From Chryseobacterium gregarium DSM 19109 (GTDB lineage Bacteria; Bacteroidota; Bacteroidia; Flavobacteriales; Weeksellaceae): a DNA stretch of 64,000 bases. Location: NCBI RefSeq assembly GCF_000430845.1, contig NZ_AUMU01000016.1, positions 1-64,000 of the forward strand, read 5' to 3'. The notes under the pieces were generated by a model. It did not search any database, had not been told where the DNA came from, and saw only the letters and a list, made by a program, of their open reading frames with translations. The position numbers and the translations under genes are program-made. Shown here one piece after another: positions 38,901-46,814 of this stretch (position 1 is the first letter of the stretch; every line of letters begins with the position of its first letter).

Positions 38901-39564
38901 ACCTGAAGGTGGAACCGATGGACAAACTTGGAGCGATAGTGATGGTGATTTTGTTAATCAAAATGGAACTTGGTATAAAGATGACGGTGCTTTGATGGGT
39001 TTTCTGTCAGGTTCCCGATATCAATCTGTAAATACAAAAAATACCGGAGGAACTCCAGGCTATGATGGAAAAACCATGCTTCCTGATTCTTCGTATGATT
39101 ATACATATGATTTGATGCCTGGAAAACAAGCTGATGATATAAACTACTGGAAGAACGGAGAAAGCGGAGTGATGGTTTCTAGAGTTTTAGAAACTACAGG
39201 CAGAGATACTACCGCAGTAGAAAACAGGACTAATACTATTGAAGCTATTACTATAGTTGCCACTACAGGTAAAGCAGGTAAAGGAGCACCTACAATAAAA
39301 GAACAAGCATTAGGTATTAAGAGTAACCTGAATAGTGGAAGAAACTCTGTTAAAATTAAAACAGTTAGTGGAGAAACTAGATATGATTTAGATGGAGCTA
39401 CACACAAAGGAGTTGAAACTCCACATGTTCAGACATCAGCATATAATAAAAACCCTAAGACAGGAGAAGTTTTTTTGAATAAAAACAATAAGGATGTTAG
39501 ACCAATGAATCAGCAAGATATAAGAACTGTAAAAAAAGTTATTGAACAAAGAAAAGCTAATTAA
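35926..39564 (+). CDS. DUF6443/Rhs polymorphic toxin, type 24-like tip
   Basis: A 1,212-residue protein: signal peptide (about 1-24, MRTDILTKTLPVLAIALSSM), DUF6443-type start (YFDGLGRAKQIVSV), YD repeats (YDGFGRKIKDILPV, YAYDPLNRLRAGYY), and the Rhs-associated core ([41 protein letters not shown]). The AT-rich toxin tip starts at about residue 985. Its end, YDLDGATHKGVETPHVQ then VRPMNQQDIRTVKKVIEQR, resembles polymorphic toxin type 24. The Rhs cage should enclose the tip until delivery. An immunity candidate begins one base after the stop. Confidence 0.85.
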   Translation: MRTDILTKTLPVLAIALSSMSYAQTNTENYVQSRTCLNDDCTKVSEAITYFDGLGRAKQIVSVKSTPAGKDLVTAVTYDGFGRKIKDILPVPAATQNSMIHTGIVNESTANTYYGVSNAYSEKEVENSPLDRVLQQAAPGEPWKMSSGKTIKFGYDANLGNEVKKFRAVTSPSTVNNVSTGISVLSISTENSGYYPAATLYKNTVTDEDGNPITEFKSGQGQTLLVRRNDGGQNVDTYYVYNDYNQLAYVLSPKAVQQIAQANNQVTEAVLNELCYQYRYDGRSRLVEKKLPGKDWEWMVYDKQDRLVLSQDGILRTAVNTFNTRGWLFTKYDGYNRTVLTGFYPNTESRTAVQDYLNSLPATTLNNEDRVPNPVVISGMNVYYRNLAYPSTGTILLGINYYDTYPPEAPAVPGTVLGQYTMGQATNAANDASTNSLPTASYVRNIEDNKWTKNYPYYDTMGRAVFTHSINHLGGYTKTESLLDFAGALQKANTYHMRKTGEVGVSVQERFVYDSQNRLKQHFHQVDANPEELLADNTYNELSQLSNKKVGNNLQSIDYAYNIRGWLTDINKAEMTVSNLNGKLFAYTIKYTGKDGITNPDSVLFSGKNVAAKYNGNIAEVDWRAVETLGQNPSLTPKRYGYAYDPLNRLRAGYYQNPNNPNSKENTESIDYDVNGNITNLFRTSVVESGTTATMIDKLEYVYASGNKSNKLTNINDYAYNPTGYEGGGQEIKYDLNGNMTLMPDKGISKIAYNFLNLPDQLNYAKGIETVTVNTKYGSDGSKLQKQNTTTVDGSIVKKTTDYLDGFQYLKTENIGIIGMSTETMANLETSRALEMQAFSVEPMATTATLASKTRDLQFFPTAEGFYDYIKDQYIYQYKDHLGNARVSFGRNSAGALEITDSNDYYPFGMNHLKTGFSFFSPASAYKNYKYNGKELQETGMYDYGARMYMSDIGRWGVVDPLAEQYRRWSPYNYAVNNPIRFIDPDGMQVWPPEGGTDGQTWSDSDGDFVNQNGTWYKDDGALMGFLSGSRYQSVNTKNTGGTPGYDGKTMLPDSSYDYTYDLMPGKQADDINYWKNGESGVMVSRVLETTGRDTTAVENRTNTIEAITIVATTGKAGKGAPTIKEQALGIKSNLNSGRNSVKIKTVSGETRYDLDGATHKGVETPHVQTSAYNKNPKTGEVFLNKNNKDVRPMNQQDIRTVKKVIEQRKAN

Positions 39565-39565
39565 T

Positions 39566-39997
39566 ATGGAAGTGAAAAATATATGGACAGATATGGATTT
39601 TGAAGAAATGGGATGGCATGACAGTCATATTTATAGCATTTTGTTTCCTGATGAAAGGTTGAAATTAGTATTAGATATAGACTATATTTTCAAATGGGTT
39701 TTAAATGAAGAAAGTGGTTTTTATAATTTTTGGGTATCACCTTGTAGCTTAATATTTATGGATGTTTTAAATCTAAAAATTAATATAAATTTTGAAAATA
39801 GTATAGGTTTGAATATTGAGGATATTAATCGCTCAAATCCTCGATTATCTGCAAATGGAGAAGTTACCTTGTGGGATTATTCAATATTAACAGACATTGG
39901 TGCAATAACTTTTAAATCCTCAGGATATAAACAACAAGTTAAACAACAGCCAGTTTATAGTTCTTCCCCGATCACGCGGCTTTGTAATCCTTTGTAA
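39566..39997 (+). CDS. Immunity candidate for the main Rhs toxin
   Basis: A 143-residue acidic cytoplasmic protein with MGWHDSHIYSILFPDE and LVLDIDYIFKWVL; I recall similar proteins behind Rhs toxins but know no family name. ATG 39566 is chosen: it lies one base after the toxin stop (TAATATG), typical of toxin-immunity pairs. The last dozen residues (SSPITRLCNPL) are read from a junction repeat (39968-39990), so the original C-terminus has probably been replaced. Expected to bind and block the type 24-like tip. Confidence 0.65.
   Translation: MEVKNIWTDMDFEEMGWHDSHIYSILFPDERLKLVLDIDYIFKWVLNEESGFYNFWVSPCSLIFMDVLNLKININFENSIGLNIEDINRSNPRLSANGEVTLWDYSILTDIGAITFKSSGYKQQVKQQPVYSSSPITRLCNPL
39968..39990. 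repeat. Cassette junction repeat, copy 1
   Basis: CCGATCACGCGG-CTTTGTAATCC is 23 bases long and matches 41701-41723 at 19 of 23 positions. Each copy sits at the end of an immunity candidate, just before the next cassette. Confidence 0.5.
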
Positions 39998-40023
39998 TTC
40001 GTGAGCAGTAATAAGAACCCTTG

Positions 40024-40050
40024 CTACCGCACGATTGTATCGTGTGGCAG
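40024..40050. repeat. Hairpin between Rhs gene and first cassette
   Basis: CTACCGCACGAT (40024-40035) pairs with ATCGTGTGGCAG (40039-40050), one mismatch and one wobble, around a TGT loop. No T-run follows, so it is not a simple terminator. Confidence 0.5.
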
Positions 40051-40055
40051 ATAAT

Positions 40056-40085
40056 AAAAAACCTCACATTTTGCGAGGTTTTTTG
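40056..40085 (+). terminator. Terminator of the Rhs operon
   Basis: AACCTC (40060-40065) pairs with GAGGTT (40075-40080), followed by TTTTG. A similar CCTCA...TGAGG hairpin follows the T13 ORF at 44005-44027. It separates the expressed Rhs operon from the silent cassettes. Confidence 0.7.
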
Positions 40086-40106
40086 TTTTATAATGTTATA
40101 ATTAGA

Positions 40107-41452
40107 AATTGAATTACGCCAAAGAATTTGAAACGGTTACCGTTAACACCAAATACGGATCGGACGGCAGCAAACTGCAGAAACAAAACACCACCACCGT
40201 AGACGGGATCTCGGGATCTTCCACCCTTATAAAAACAACGGATTACCTGGATGGCTTCCAGTACCTGAAAACCGAAAATATCGGGATCATTGGGATGAGC
40301 GTTGAAACGATGGCTAACCTGGAAACCTCAAGGGCCCTTGAGATGCAGGCATTTTCTGTTGAACCTATGGCGGCAGCCGCCACCTTGGCATCGAAGACCC
40401 GTGACCTGCAGTTTTTTCCTACAGAAGAAGGGTTTTACGATTACCTAAAAGATCAGTATATTTACCAGTACAAAGACCACCTGGGAAACATACGGGTGAG
40501 CTTTGGAAGAAACAGCGCAGGCGCTCTTGAAATCACGGACAGCAATGATTATTATCCTTTCGGGATGAACCATCTGAAAACCGGGTTTTCTTTCTTTAGC
40601 CCGGCTTCGGCTTATAAGAACTACAAGTATCAGGGACAGGAACTACAAGAAATTGGTTTTTATTCTTTTAAATGGAGAAATTATATGCCGGATGTAGGAC
40701 GATTCTTTAATATTGATCCACTTGCTGAAAAATATAATACTTGGACTCCTTATGCCTTTAGTGGAAACAGAGTTATTGATGCAAGAGAATTGGAAGGATT
40801 AGAACCTGTAGAAATAAATAAAACGACTAAAAATTTAGTTATTGTAAACCAGGGATATGTTGGAAATCCTCCTAAAGGAGGTACCCAAGCACAAAATTTT
40901 GTAAAAACTAATAAAGACGGAGGTATAGATTATGAGGGTATCGGAATTATTAATAATTTAAATAGTTCAACTAATCAAGTTGGTGTTTTCGGTTCTTCAA
41001 AAGGTAATATAACGAAAAATGATATATTAGCTACGATAAAAAGTTTTAGAAAACAAAGTCCAGATGGTAAGTTAATTATGGTTGGGCATAGTAGAGGTGC
41101 AGATAATCTTAAAGAATTAGCAAATGAAAATCCTAATATAAAAATTGATCTTCTTTTTACACTCGATATTGCGGATACTTATGATGATGATAATATTCCT
41201 CCAAATGTTAAAACCGCTATTAATTATTACAATAAAAATGATGGGTTCATGGGAAGTTCGGTTGGAGGCGAAGACATAGAAGCTGAAGACCCATCCAAAA
41301 CTAAAATATTTAATTATCCTGTTAGCGCATCACATACTCAAATTGATAATAAATATCGTAATAATGCATACAATGCAGTAGTCAAAGAGTTAAACACACG
41401 TAATAAACCCCCAACTAATAAAACAGTCCCTATTAATGAAAAACAACGGTAA
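40107..41452 (+). CDS. Orphan Rhs cassette 1, lipase-like toxin tip
   Basis: Bases 40107-40629 repeat Rhs core DNA (38207-38717) with long identical runs and one small replacement near 40205. The frame opens after a TAG and has only a TTG (40109) as start, with no signal peptide, so it is probably silent. The second half uses a different core (FYSFKWRNYMPDVGRFFNID) and a new tip. The tip has an alpha/beta-hydrolase nucleophile LIMVGHSRGADNL, a later Asp (LFTLDIAD) and His (SASHTQID), consistent with a lipase-type effector attacking membranes. Confidence 0.75.
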
Positions 41453-41699
41453 TAAAAAAGTACTGAATATTTTAGTTTTAATATTAGCGATTATAGTTTT
41501 CTATATGTCGACCAATGGATTGCTAAATAATGAAGTATTATATATGAGTATTATATTGGCAATTTTAGTACTTATAAATCTCATATATATAGGAGATAAA
41601 AAGCAATTATCGAATTATATATTTATTGTATTAAATATTATAGGAATTTTTATTTTTTCCTATTTAATTATAGTAGAACATCAATTAAAGGTAAGATAA
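41436..41699 (+). CDS. Membrane immunity candidate for cassette 1
   Basis: An 87-residue protein with three hydrophobic helices (about residues 9-25, 34-52 and 61-80) and no other domain. Its ATG (41436) overlaps the end of the lipase-like toxin by 17 bases, a common arrangement for immunity genes. An inner-membrane immunity protein suits an effector acting on membrane lipids from the periplasm. No family recognised. Confidence 0.6.
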   Translation: MKNNGNKKVLNILVLILAIIVFYMSTNGLLNNEVLYMSIILAILVLINLIYIGDKKQLSNYIFIVLNIIGIFIFSYLIIVEHQLKVR

Positions 41700-41700
41700 T

Positions 41701-41723
41701 CCGATGTCGCGGACTTGTAATCC
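41701..41723. repeat. Cassette junction repeat, copy 2
   Basis: CCGATGTCGCGGACTTGTAATCC matches the copy at 39968-39990. The segment CGGACTTGTAATCCG can form a small hairpin. It begins one base after the immunity stop codon. Confidence 0.5.
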
Positions 41724-41810
41724 GTTAGCTATACAACAAAACTGGAGTTGATATCTTTTTAGGACAAAAAGTTTATACTCCTTATACTCTTAAATTGAAT
41801 TAATATTGAA

Positions 41811-41845
41811 AAATTAGGATATTGGAATCTCAATATCCTAATTTT
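41811..41845 (+). terminator. Strong terminator after cassette 1
   Basis: AAATTAGGATATTG (41811-41824) and CAATATCCTAATTT (41831-41844) are a perfect 14-bp stem around GAATCT. T residues follow on plus and A residues precede, so it could work in both directions. Confidence 0.8.
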
Positions 41846-41872
41846 ATAAAACACGTTTTGTAAAGAAATGGG

Positions 41873-41920
41873 TCAAAAGTTCTTGAAGAAATCGACGAAG
41901 GAGACTCGCCGATTCCATAA
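41873..41920 (+). pseudogene. C-terminal remnant of an older immunity gene
   Basis: A short open frame ends VLEEIDEGDSPIP and stop (41918-41920), with a stop only a few codons upstream (41864) and no start. Its acidic, protein-like end just before cassette 2 suggests the tail of an immunity gene whose toxin was lost. Identification is a guess from position and composition. Confidence 0.3.
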
Positions 41921-41941
41921 AAAAATAAAATAAATAAAGAG

Positions 41942-42867
41942 GTAAAATCATTTTACCCGTTCGGATTGAAGCATGAAGGCTACAACCTTTTAGCGGGAAA
42001 CCTTATCAGTACAGATACAACGGAAAGGAATTACAGACGGAAAGTGGAATGTATGATTACGGAGCAAGGATGTATATGGCGGATATCGGAAGATGGGGCG
42101 TAGTGGATCCGCTGGCGGAAACTTCTCGTCGTTGGTCAACATACAATTATGCCTACAACAATCCTATCCGATTCATAGATCCTGATGGAAGGGCAAATGA
42201 GGATATTATTAAAGTTAATGCACAGGGTTACGTTCAATCTATTACCCCTCAAGAAGGACCACACGTTGTGGTGGATGAACAAGGCAATCAGTTAAATACC
42301 AATGATTCCACTGCTGACCAAGAGCAATTACAGGCACTTGTTGACTATGCGGGAACAATGACTGATTATGAAGTACAGGATGCAGAAGTAAGATTGTTTG
42401 CTCCATATTCAGCTCAAGATATGGCAGATAGTTTTAATAAATTAGGAATAGGAGATATAAAAAGTGATGTTGAATATAGGAAAAATATAATGGGAACAGG
42501 TAGTTTAACGTATTTTACTTATGGCATTGGTTTAGGACACAGAGAATTTGATTTTGCAGGAGATATGTCTGCTCTTGTTCAAAAAACCGATAATGCATAT
42601 AATCCCATTCAGGGCGGTGGTGCTACTCCTCCAGATGGTGCGGGAGGTTTTATAAAATTTGAAGGAAGCAATACATTGTACAATGTCTATGATGCTGGGA
42701 ATTTTATGACTGGTAAAGCCTTCCAAATGGTGGGATATCCTTTAAATATGGTAAAAACAGGTGCTGATATAAGCAGTAGAGCAACTTTAAATGGACCTGA
42801 TACTGCATCAGACCAGAAAGCAATAACAGCTGGTTATAATTATAACAGAGTAGGATGGAAAAAATAA
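41942..42867 (+). pseudogene. Orphan Rhs cassette 2, type 44-like tip
   Basis: A fragment of Rhs core ([12 protein letters not shown]) runs to about 41998, then a one-base loss shifts the frame; the core continues as [21 protein letters not shown] to FIDPDGR and into a tip ending at 42867. The tip has [14 protein letters not shown] and [20 protein letters not shown], followed by ITAGYNYN, which recalls polymorphic toxin type 44 (GNF..G and a closing AGY.Y). No start, signal peptide or promoter is present: a silent tip that could be rescued only by recombination. Confidence 0.65.
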
Positions 42868-43139
42868 ATCTTAAATCACTAGCGATAGTATCTTTTAGTA
42901 TTTTTATAATTAATATTCTTAAATATTATCTTATAAATATTGAGAAATTAATTAGCCCATATGGAGCTGATAATAGATTAATTAGTTTTATAATATTGCC
43001 AATTATTGGTATAGGTATTATTTTATCGATAATTGTATTAGTTAAAGGGATAAAATCTATAAAGGCAAACATATTGAATATGATTTTATCACTTCCTTTA
43101 ATTATATTTTTTATTTACTTTTTTTTCTTAAAAAAATAA
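42855..43139 (+). CDS. Membrane immunity candidate for cassette 2
   Basis: A 94-residue protein with three hydrophobic helices (about 9-27, 43-63 and 73-91) and few charged residues. Its ATG (42855) overlaps the toxin end by 13 bases (GGATGGAAAAAATAAA). This tight overlap makes it the likely immunity partner of the type 44-like tip. Confidence 0.55.
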   Translation: MEKINLKSLAIVSFSIFIINILKYYLINIEKLISPYGADNRLISFIILPIIGIGIILSIIVLVKGIKSIKANILNMILSLPLIIFFIYFFFLKK

Positions 43140-43142
43140 ATA

Positions 43143-43472
43143 ATGCAACCAAATGGGATGGAAAAAATAAAAATATCTAAAATTGCTTTTATTCTATTAG
43201 TAATATTTGTTATAAATTTTACTATCTATTTATTAATAGAGGTTTTTGGAATGGTTTATATATACAGCAGTACAGCTAAGAGAACATATAATCAGATTTA
43301 TTCAGAAGGTGTAAATTATATTAGTGAAGGTAATCATAGAATGGCTGCTGCGTTAGAATATCAAGCTGAAACAAGAAGTTCAAAATATGTAAATGAGTTT
43401 TTAAAAACTGGGAGTTGGGATAATAGAACTCCTAAGTCAAAAACATATAAATTTACGGTAAATACAGATTAA
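43143..43472 (+). CDS. Second small membrane protein after cassette 2
   Basis: A 109-residue protein (104 if the second ATG at 43158 is used) with one N-terminal helix (about 10-33) and a soluble region rich in Tyr, Ser and Asn (SEGVNYISEGNHRMAAALEY). The start region GGGATGGAAAAAATAAA at 43158 copies the start of the preceding gene (42855), hinting at duplication or a graft of a second immunity gene. Three bases separate it from that gene. Function unknown. Confidence 0.5.
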   Translation: MQPNGMEKIKISKIAFILLVIFVINFTIYLLIEVFGMVYIYSSTAKRTYNQIYSEGVNYISEGNHRMAAALEYQAETRSSKYVNEFLKTGSWDNRTPKSKTYKFTVNTD

Positions 43473-43475
43473 AGA

Positions 43476-43977
43476 ATGAGGAAATTTATTATAAAAAAAG
43501 AAAGTTGCTACAAAATCAATCTACCATCAGAAAATGATATAGCCGAATACATAAATGATTGTATAGATTTAAATTTATTTAATAGTATTTCTCCTATAGT
43601 AGATGGTTTTTTTTTTTTTAGATGTTGAATTATACGGTCATTTAACACTATATGAATATGTTCATAAATATAATTTAGATAAGGGCTTATTATATTTTTA
43701 TGAAAATCAGAAGGATGTTCTAATACGTAAATTATCTGTAAAACATAAAATTCTTTTGTCAATTTCCGAAAATTTGCATTATGACTGTCTATTAATATCT
43801 TTAGAAGCATTAAGTGAAAGAACTAGACTTTATTTAATTTTCATTTTATACTTTTTAGTTAATCCTCAAAGAAAAAATACGATAATACTTTTTGAATATT
43901 CTACTTTAAACAAAATATATGACAATATCGAAGTGACTACAATTAAACCTACTTGGATAGAAACTAAAATTGTATAA
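43476..43977 (+). pseudogene. Orphan ORF split by T13 tract
   Basis: ATG 43476 opens a frame reading MRKFIIKKESCYKINLPSEN and onward to SPIVDGFFFF, then stops at TGA just after a run of 13 T (43607-43619). One base fewer would join it to the open frame DVELYGHLTLYEYVHKYNLD to TAA 43977, giving a protein of about 167 residues. It has no signal peptide; one hydrophobic patch (RLYLIFILYFLV) is present. Position suggests an immunity gene whose toxin is gone. The tract could allow slippage-based on/off switching, or be a sequencing error. Confidence 0.6.
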
Positions 43978-44004
43978 ATAACAGTATCATATTTTTACAA
44001 ACGC

Positions 44005-44027
44005 AAAGCCTCATATTTGAGGTTTTG
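44005..44027 (+). terminator. Hairpin after the T13 ORF
   Basis: CCTCA (44009-44013) pairs with TGAGG (44018-44022), followed by TTTTG. It resembles the terminator at 40056-40085, where immunity genes also end. Confidence 0.5.
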
Positions 44028-44088
44028 TAGTATTTACTACAATCATGCTTTTAGAATGTTATTATTTTTATCAATAAGATAAGTCAGT

Positions 44089-45240
44089 TACCTGGATGGC
44101 TTCCAGTACCTGAAAACCGAAAATATCGGACTCATCGGGATGAGCGCTGAAACGATGGCTAACCTGGAAACTTCAAGGGCTTTGGAAATGCAGGCATTTT
44201 CCGTAGAACCTATGGCTACTACAGCCACCTTGGCATCGAAGACCCGTGATCTCCAGTTTTTTCCTACAGAAGAAGGGTTTTACGATTACCTAAAAGATCA
44301 GTATATTTACCAGTACAGGGACCACCTGGGGAATGCCAGGGTAAACTATGTGAAGAACAGCCAGAATGTTCCCGAGATTACAGATACGAATAACTATTAT
44401 GCTTTTGGAATGAACCATATCGGAGGGATGAAAAGTTTATTGGGAGGTTATCAGAACTACAAATATAATGGTAAAGAAATCCAGGAGTCAGGAATGTATG
44501 ATTACGGGGCAAGGTTTTATATGCCGGATATCGGAAGATGGGGCGTCGCAGATCCGCTGGCAGAAACGTCTCGTCGTTGGTCACCTTATACCTATGCTTT
44601 CAATAACCCAATCCGATTTATTGATCCGGACGGAAGACAAGGGACGGATATAATTTTTAGAGATAATAGAGATGTTGAGTATAAATATGAAAATGGCAAA
44701 TTTTATAATACCTCTACAAACAAAGTATATACTGGAGGTAATAAAACATTAGATAAGATACAAAGCACATTTGATAAAATAAATTCTTCTGACGATAAGT
44801 ATTTGAAACGAATGATTTCGACTCTTGAAAAAAGTGATAAAACACACCGGATTCAAGAATCAAAAATTGGAAGGAGCCAAACTATAATTTCAAGTGATAA
44901 TGCTCACAAAGCATATCAGTTAGGAAAAAGAGTAGGAACAGGTGTTTTTCTTGATTTGGAACAAGGTGAGAAAATAGCTGATGCACAATATCTGACAACA
45001 GAAAAAACAACCAATTCAGATGGAGCAACTATCGTTCATGAATTAAAACATTCGTATGATTTTGATCAAGGTTATATGAAAGGCGAAAGCAAGGTTGACG
45101 GTGCAGAATCTCCAAGTGAAGTACGAGGAGTTATCATGGAAAACAAATATCGGCGTATCGAACACACAAGCCCGAGATTATACTATGATAATGTTAAAAT
45201 AGACTTTAAAAATATAATACCAAAAAATGAAAAAAAATAA
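44089..45240 (+). CDS. Orphan Rhs cassette 3, metallopeptidase tip
   Basis: Bases 44088-44344 repeat the Rhs core (38331-38585) almost exactly; the frame then follows a related but different core ([27 protein letters not shown]). The frame opens after TAA (44080) with no signal peptide, so it is probably silent; ATG 44140 is internal to the core. The tip (about 44640-45240) carries TIVHELKHSYDFDQG, a HExxH zinc-peptidase motif, with a Glu further on that may be the third ligand. The likely product is a protease effector. Confidence 0.75.
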   Translation, partial: YLDGFQYLKTENIGLIGMSAETMANLETSRALEMQAFSVEPMATTATLASKTRDLQFFPTEEGFYDYLKDQYIYQYRDHLGNARVNYVKNSQNVPEITDTNNYYAFGMNHIGGMKSLLGGYQNYKYNGKEIQESGMYDYGARFYMPDIGRWGVADPLAETSRRWSPYTYAFNNPIRFIDPDGRQGTDIIFRDNRDVEYKYENGKFYNTSTNKVYTGGNKTLDKIQSTFDKINSSDDKYLKRMISTLEKSDKTHRIQESKIGRSQTIISSDNAHKAYQLGKRVGTGVFLDLEQGEKIADAQYLTTEKTTNSDGATIVHELKHSYDFDQGYMKGESKVDGAESPSEVRGVIMENKYRRIEHTSPRLYYDNVKIDFKNIIPKNEKK

Positions 45241-45763
45241 TTTTATTACAGGTGTTATAGCATTATTTGGCTTCTTTTTATTTTTTTCTTGTTCGAAAAA
45301 TAATAATCAATCGATTTATTTTAATAATATTGAAAATAATGAGGAATTACAAAGTGCCCTTCTATTTAGCTATAATAATGACAGTATATCTATGGTTAAT
45401 TATAATATTCTAAAAGGATTTTATAAGGAACAGAAAAATAATTTTCAGTATGAAAATTTCGAGAATTTATTAACGAAGCTGGATGATCTTACTACAAATG
45501 ACAGAAAAATGCTTTATTTTTCAAAAAATTATAAAGCAAACCAATACTTTGAAGCTTTTAAAGAGCTGTCAACAGAACAATTGGCTGTTAAACTCCATTT
45601 AGTAAAATCAGGAAATAATATATATAGTTTATCCGCATCTAAATTTAAAGAAGAAGATCTTTTTCCAATTTTATTTAGTTTTTATAAAAAGGGAAACTAT
45701 ATTATTCATGATGATGATGTTGGCAATTATCTTATCCTTAGTTCCCAGGCTACTATAAAATAA
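45227..45763 (+). CDS. Lipoprotein immunity candidate for cassette 3
   Basis: A 178-residue protein with a lipoprotein signal (MKKNNFITGVIALFGFFLFFSC, Cys near residue 22, lipobox FFSC) and a helical hydrophilic body. ATG 45227 overlaps the peptidase stop by 14 bases. A membrane-anchored inhibitor facing the periplasm would suit a protease delivered there. No family recognised. Confidence 0.6.
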   Translation: MKKNNFITGVIALFGFFLFFSCSKNNNQSIYFNNIENNEELQSALLFSYNNDSISMVNYNILKGFYKEQKNNFQYENFENLLTKLDDLTTNDRKMLYFSKNYKANQYFEAFKELSTEQLAVKLHLVKSGNNIYSLSASKFKEEDLFPILFSFYKKGNYIIHDDDVGNYLILSSQATIK

Positions 45764-46361
45764 TAACTTATAATCAATTAATTAAAATTAATACCTTATA
45801 AAAAATAAAGAGGAATACTATTAATATTATGAACTGTTAATTATTTGATATACTTAAATTATTGAGTCTAATTATTTTGAAATAAAAAAATTATATCGGT
45901 TACCTTAAAAGAACCAAGCTGTCTTAAATAGAAATTATTATCTCTTAAGGAAGATTTAATTTAACAAGATGATAAATTAAGTCTTCCATTTAAACCTCTG
46001 TTTTAGCTAACTATTATTAATATTATAAACTAATCTGTATACAAATTCATAAGTATAAATTTGAAGATATTGACTTTAATATTTGTCATTAGTCTGAGAT
46101 AGATTTTCTTGCGTTAGATTAATATATTACAAACCAATGTTTGAATATTATTCACACAACAGAGATGTATTCTGCTTTTGCTGCTTTTCGTTGTTGAGGT
46201 TTCCAGATGTGAAGAAATTGAAAAAAACAGATATCCGGGGAGATTATTTTTTGGTGGCAACCGAAAAGACAAGTGACCCCACTTGTAATTGACCTGAATA
46301 ATTTTTCACAGTCCATCCTTGATAAATTCCTATTCAGTATGATAAAACTGTTTAAACCAAA
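45764..46361. other. AT-rich gap after the cassette array
   Basis: About 600 bases, extremely AT-rich in the first half and more balanced from about 46150. No gene, Rhs core fragment, repeat or tRNA was found. It marks the end of the array. Confidence 0.5.
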
Positions 46362-46385
46362 AGCCCGGTAAAATTTACCGGGCTT
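46362..46385 (-). terminator. Rho-independent terminator
   Basis: AGCCCGGTAAA and TTTACCGGGCT form a stem of about 11 bp; on the minus strand TTTTGGTTT follows. It ends the zinc-ribbon gene, whose stop codon is 22 bases upstream. Confidence 0.75.
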
Positions 46386-46407
46386 CTCCTATCTGCTTAT
46401 TTATTCT

Positions 46408-46641
46408 TTACTGTTCGGCGTTGTGATCCGGGAAGTCCTGTTCCGGTTTAATCGTGTAAAACTCAATATATCCGCATTCCGGACAGAACATTAACTTTGC
46501 GGGAAATGACTGTGAAGATTCATTCAGCTTCTTGGTTTCACTGTCAAAATCCAGTTTCGGTAAATTGATGAATGTCATATTGGTTAAAAGCTCACTCCCG
46601 TGATTGGTGCATACGTAATCACCTTTTTCATTTTTCGGCAT
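46408..46641 (-). CDS. Small zinc-ribbon-like protein
   Basis: A 77-residue protein with one cysteine near the start (YVCTNHGS) and CPECG near the C-terminus (about 53-57), which together could bind zinc. A Ser/Asn-rich middle separates them. It has no recognised domain beyond this and no enzymatic motif. It is monocistronic, between the cassette array and the SusD gene. Confidence 0.6.
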   Translation of the reverse strand: MPKNEKGDYVCTNHGSELLTNMTFINLPKLDFDSETKKLNESSQSFPAKLMFCPECGYIEFYTIKPEQDFPDHNAEQ

Positions 46642-46814
46642 ATCTAATATTTTTTTGGTTATTACATAATTAACGATAATATATCAGGCACAAGATGATT
46701 TCAAGCATAACAATCTTTAGTAAAAAGGTTTAAGATCTATAAGTAATCTACTGTAATCTGCGGGAAATTATTGTTAAATGCTTAAACAAGCTCTGACCTT
46801 TTTACAAAAACAGG

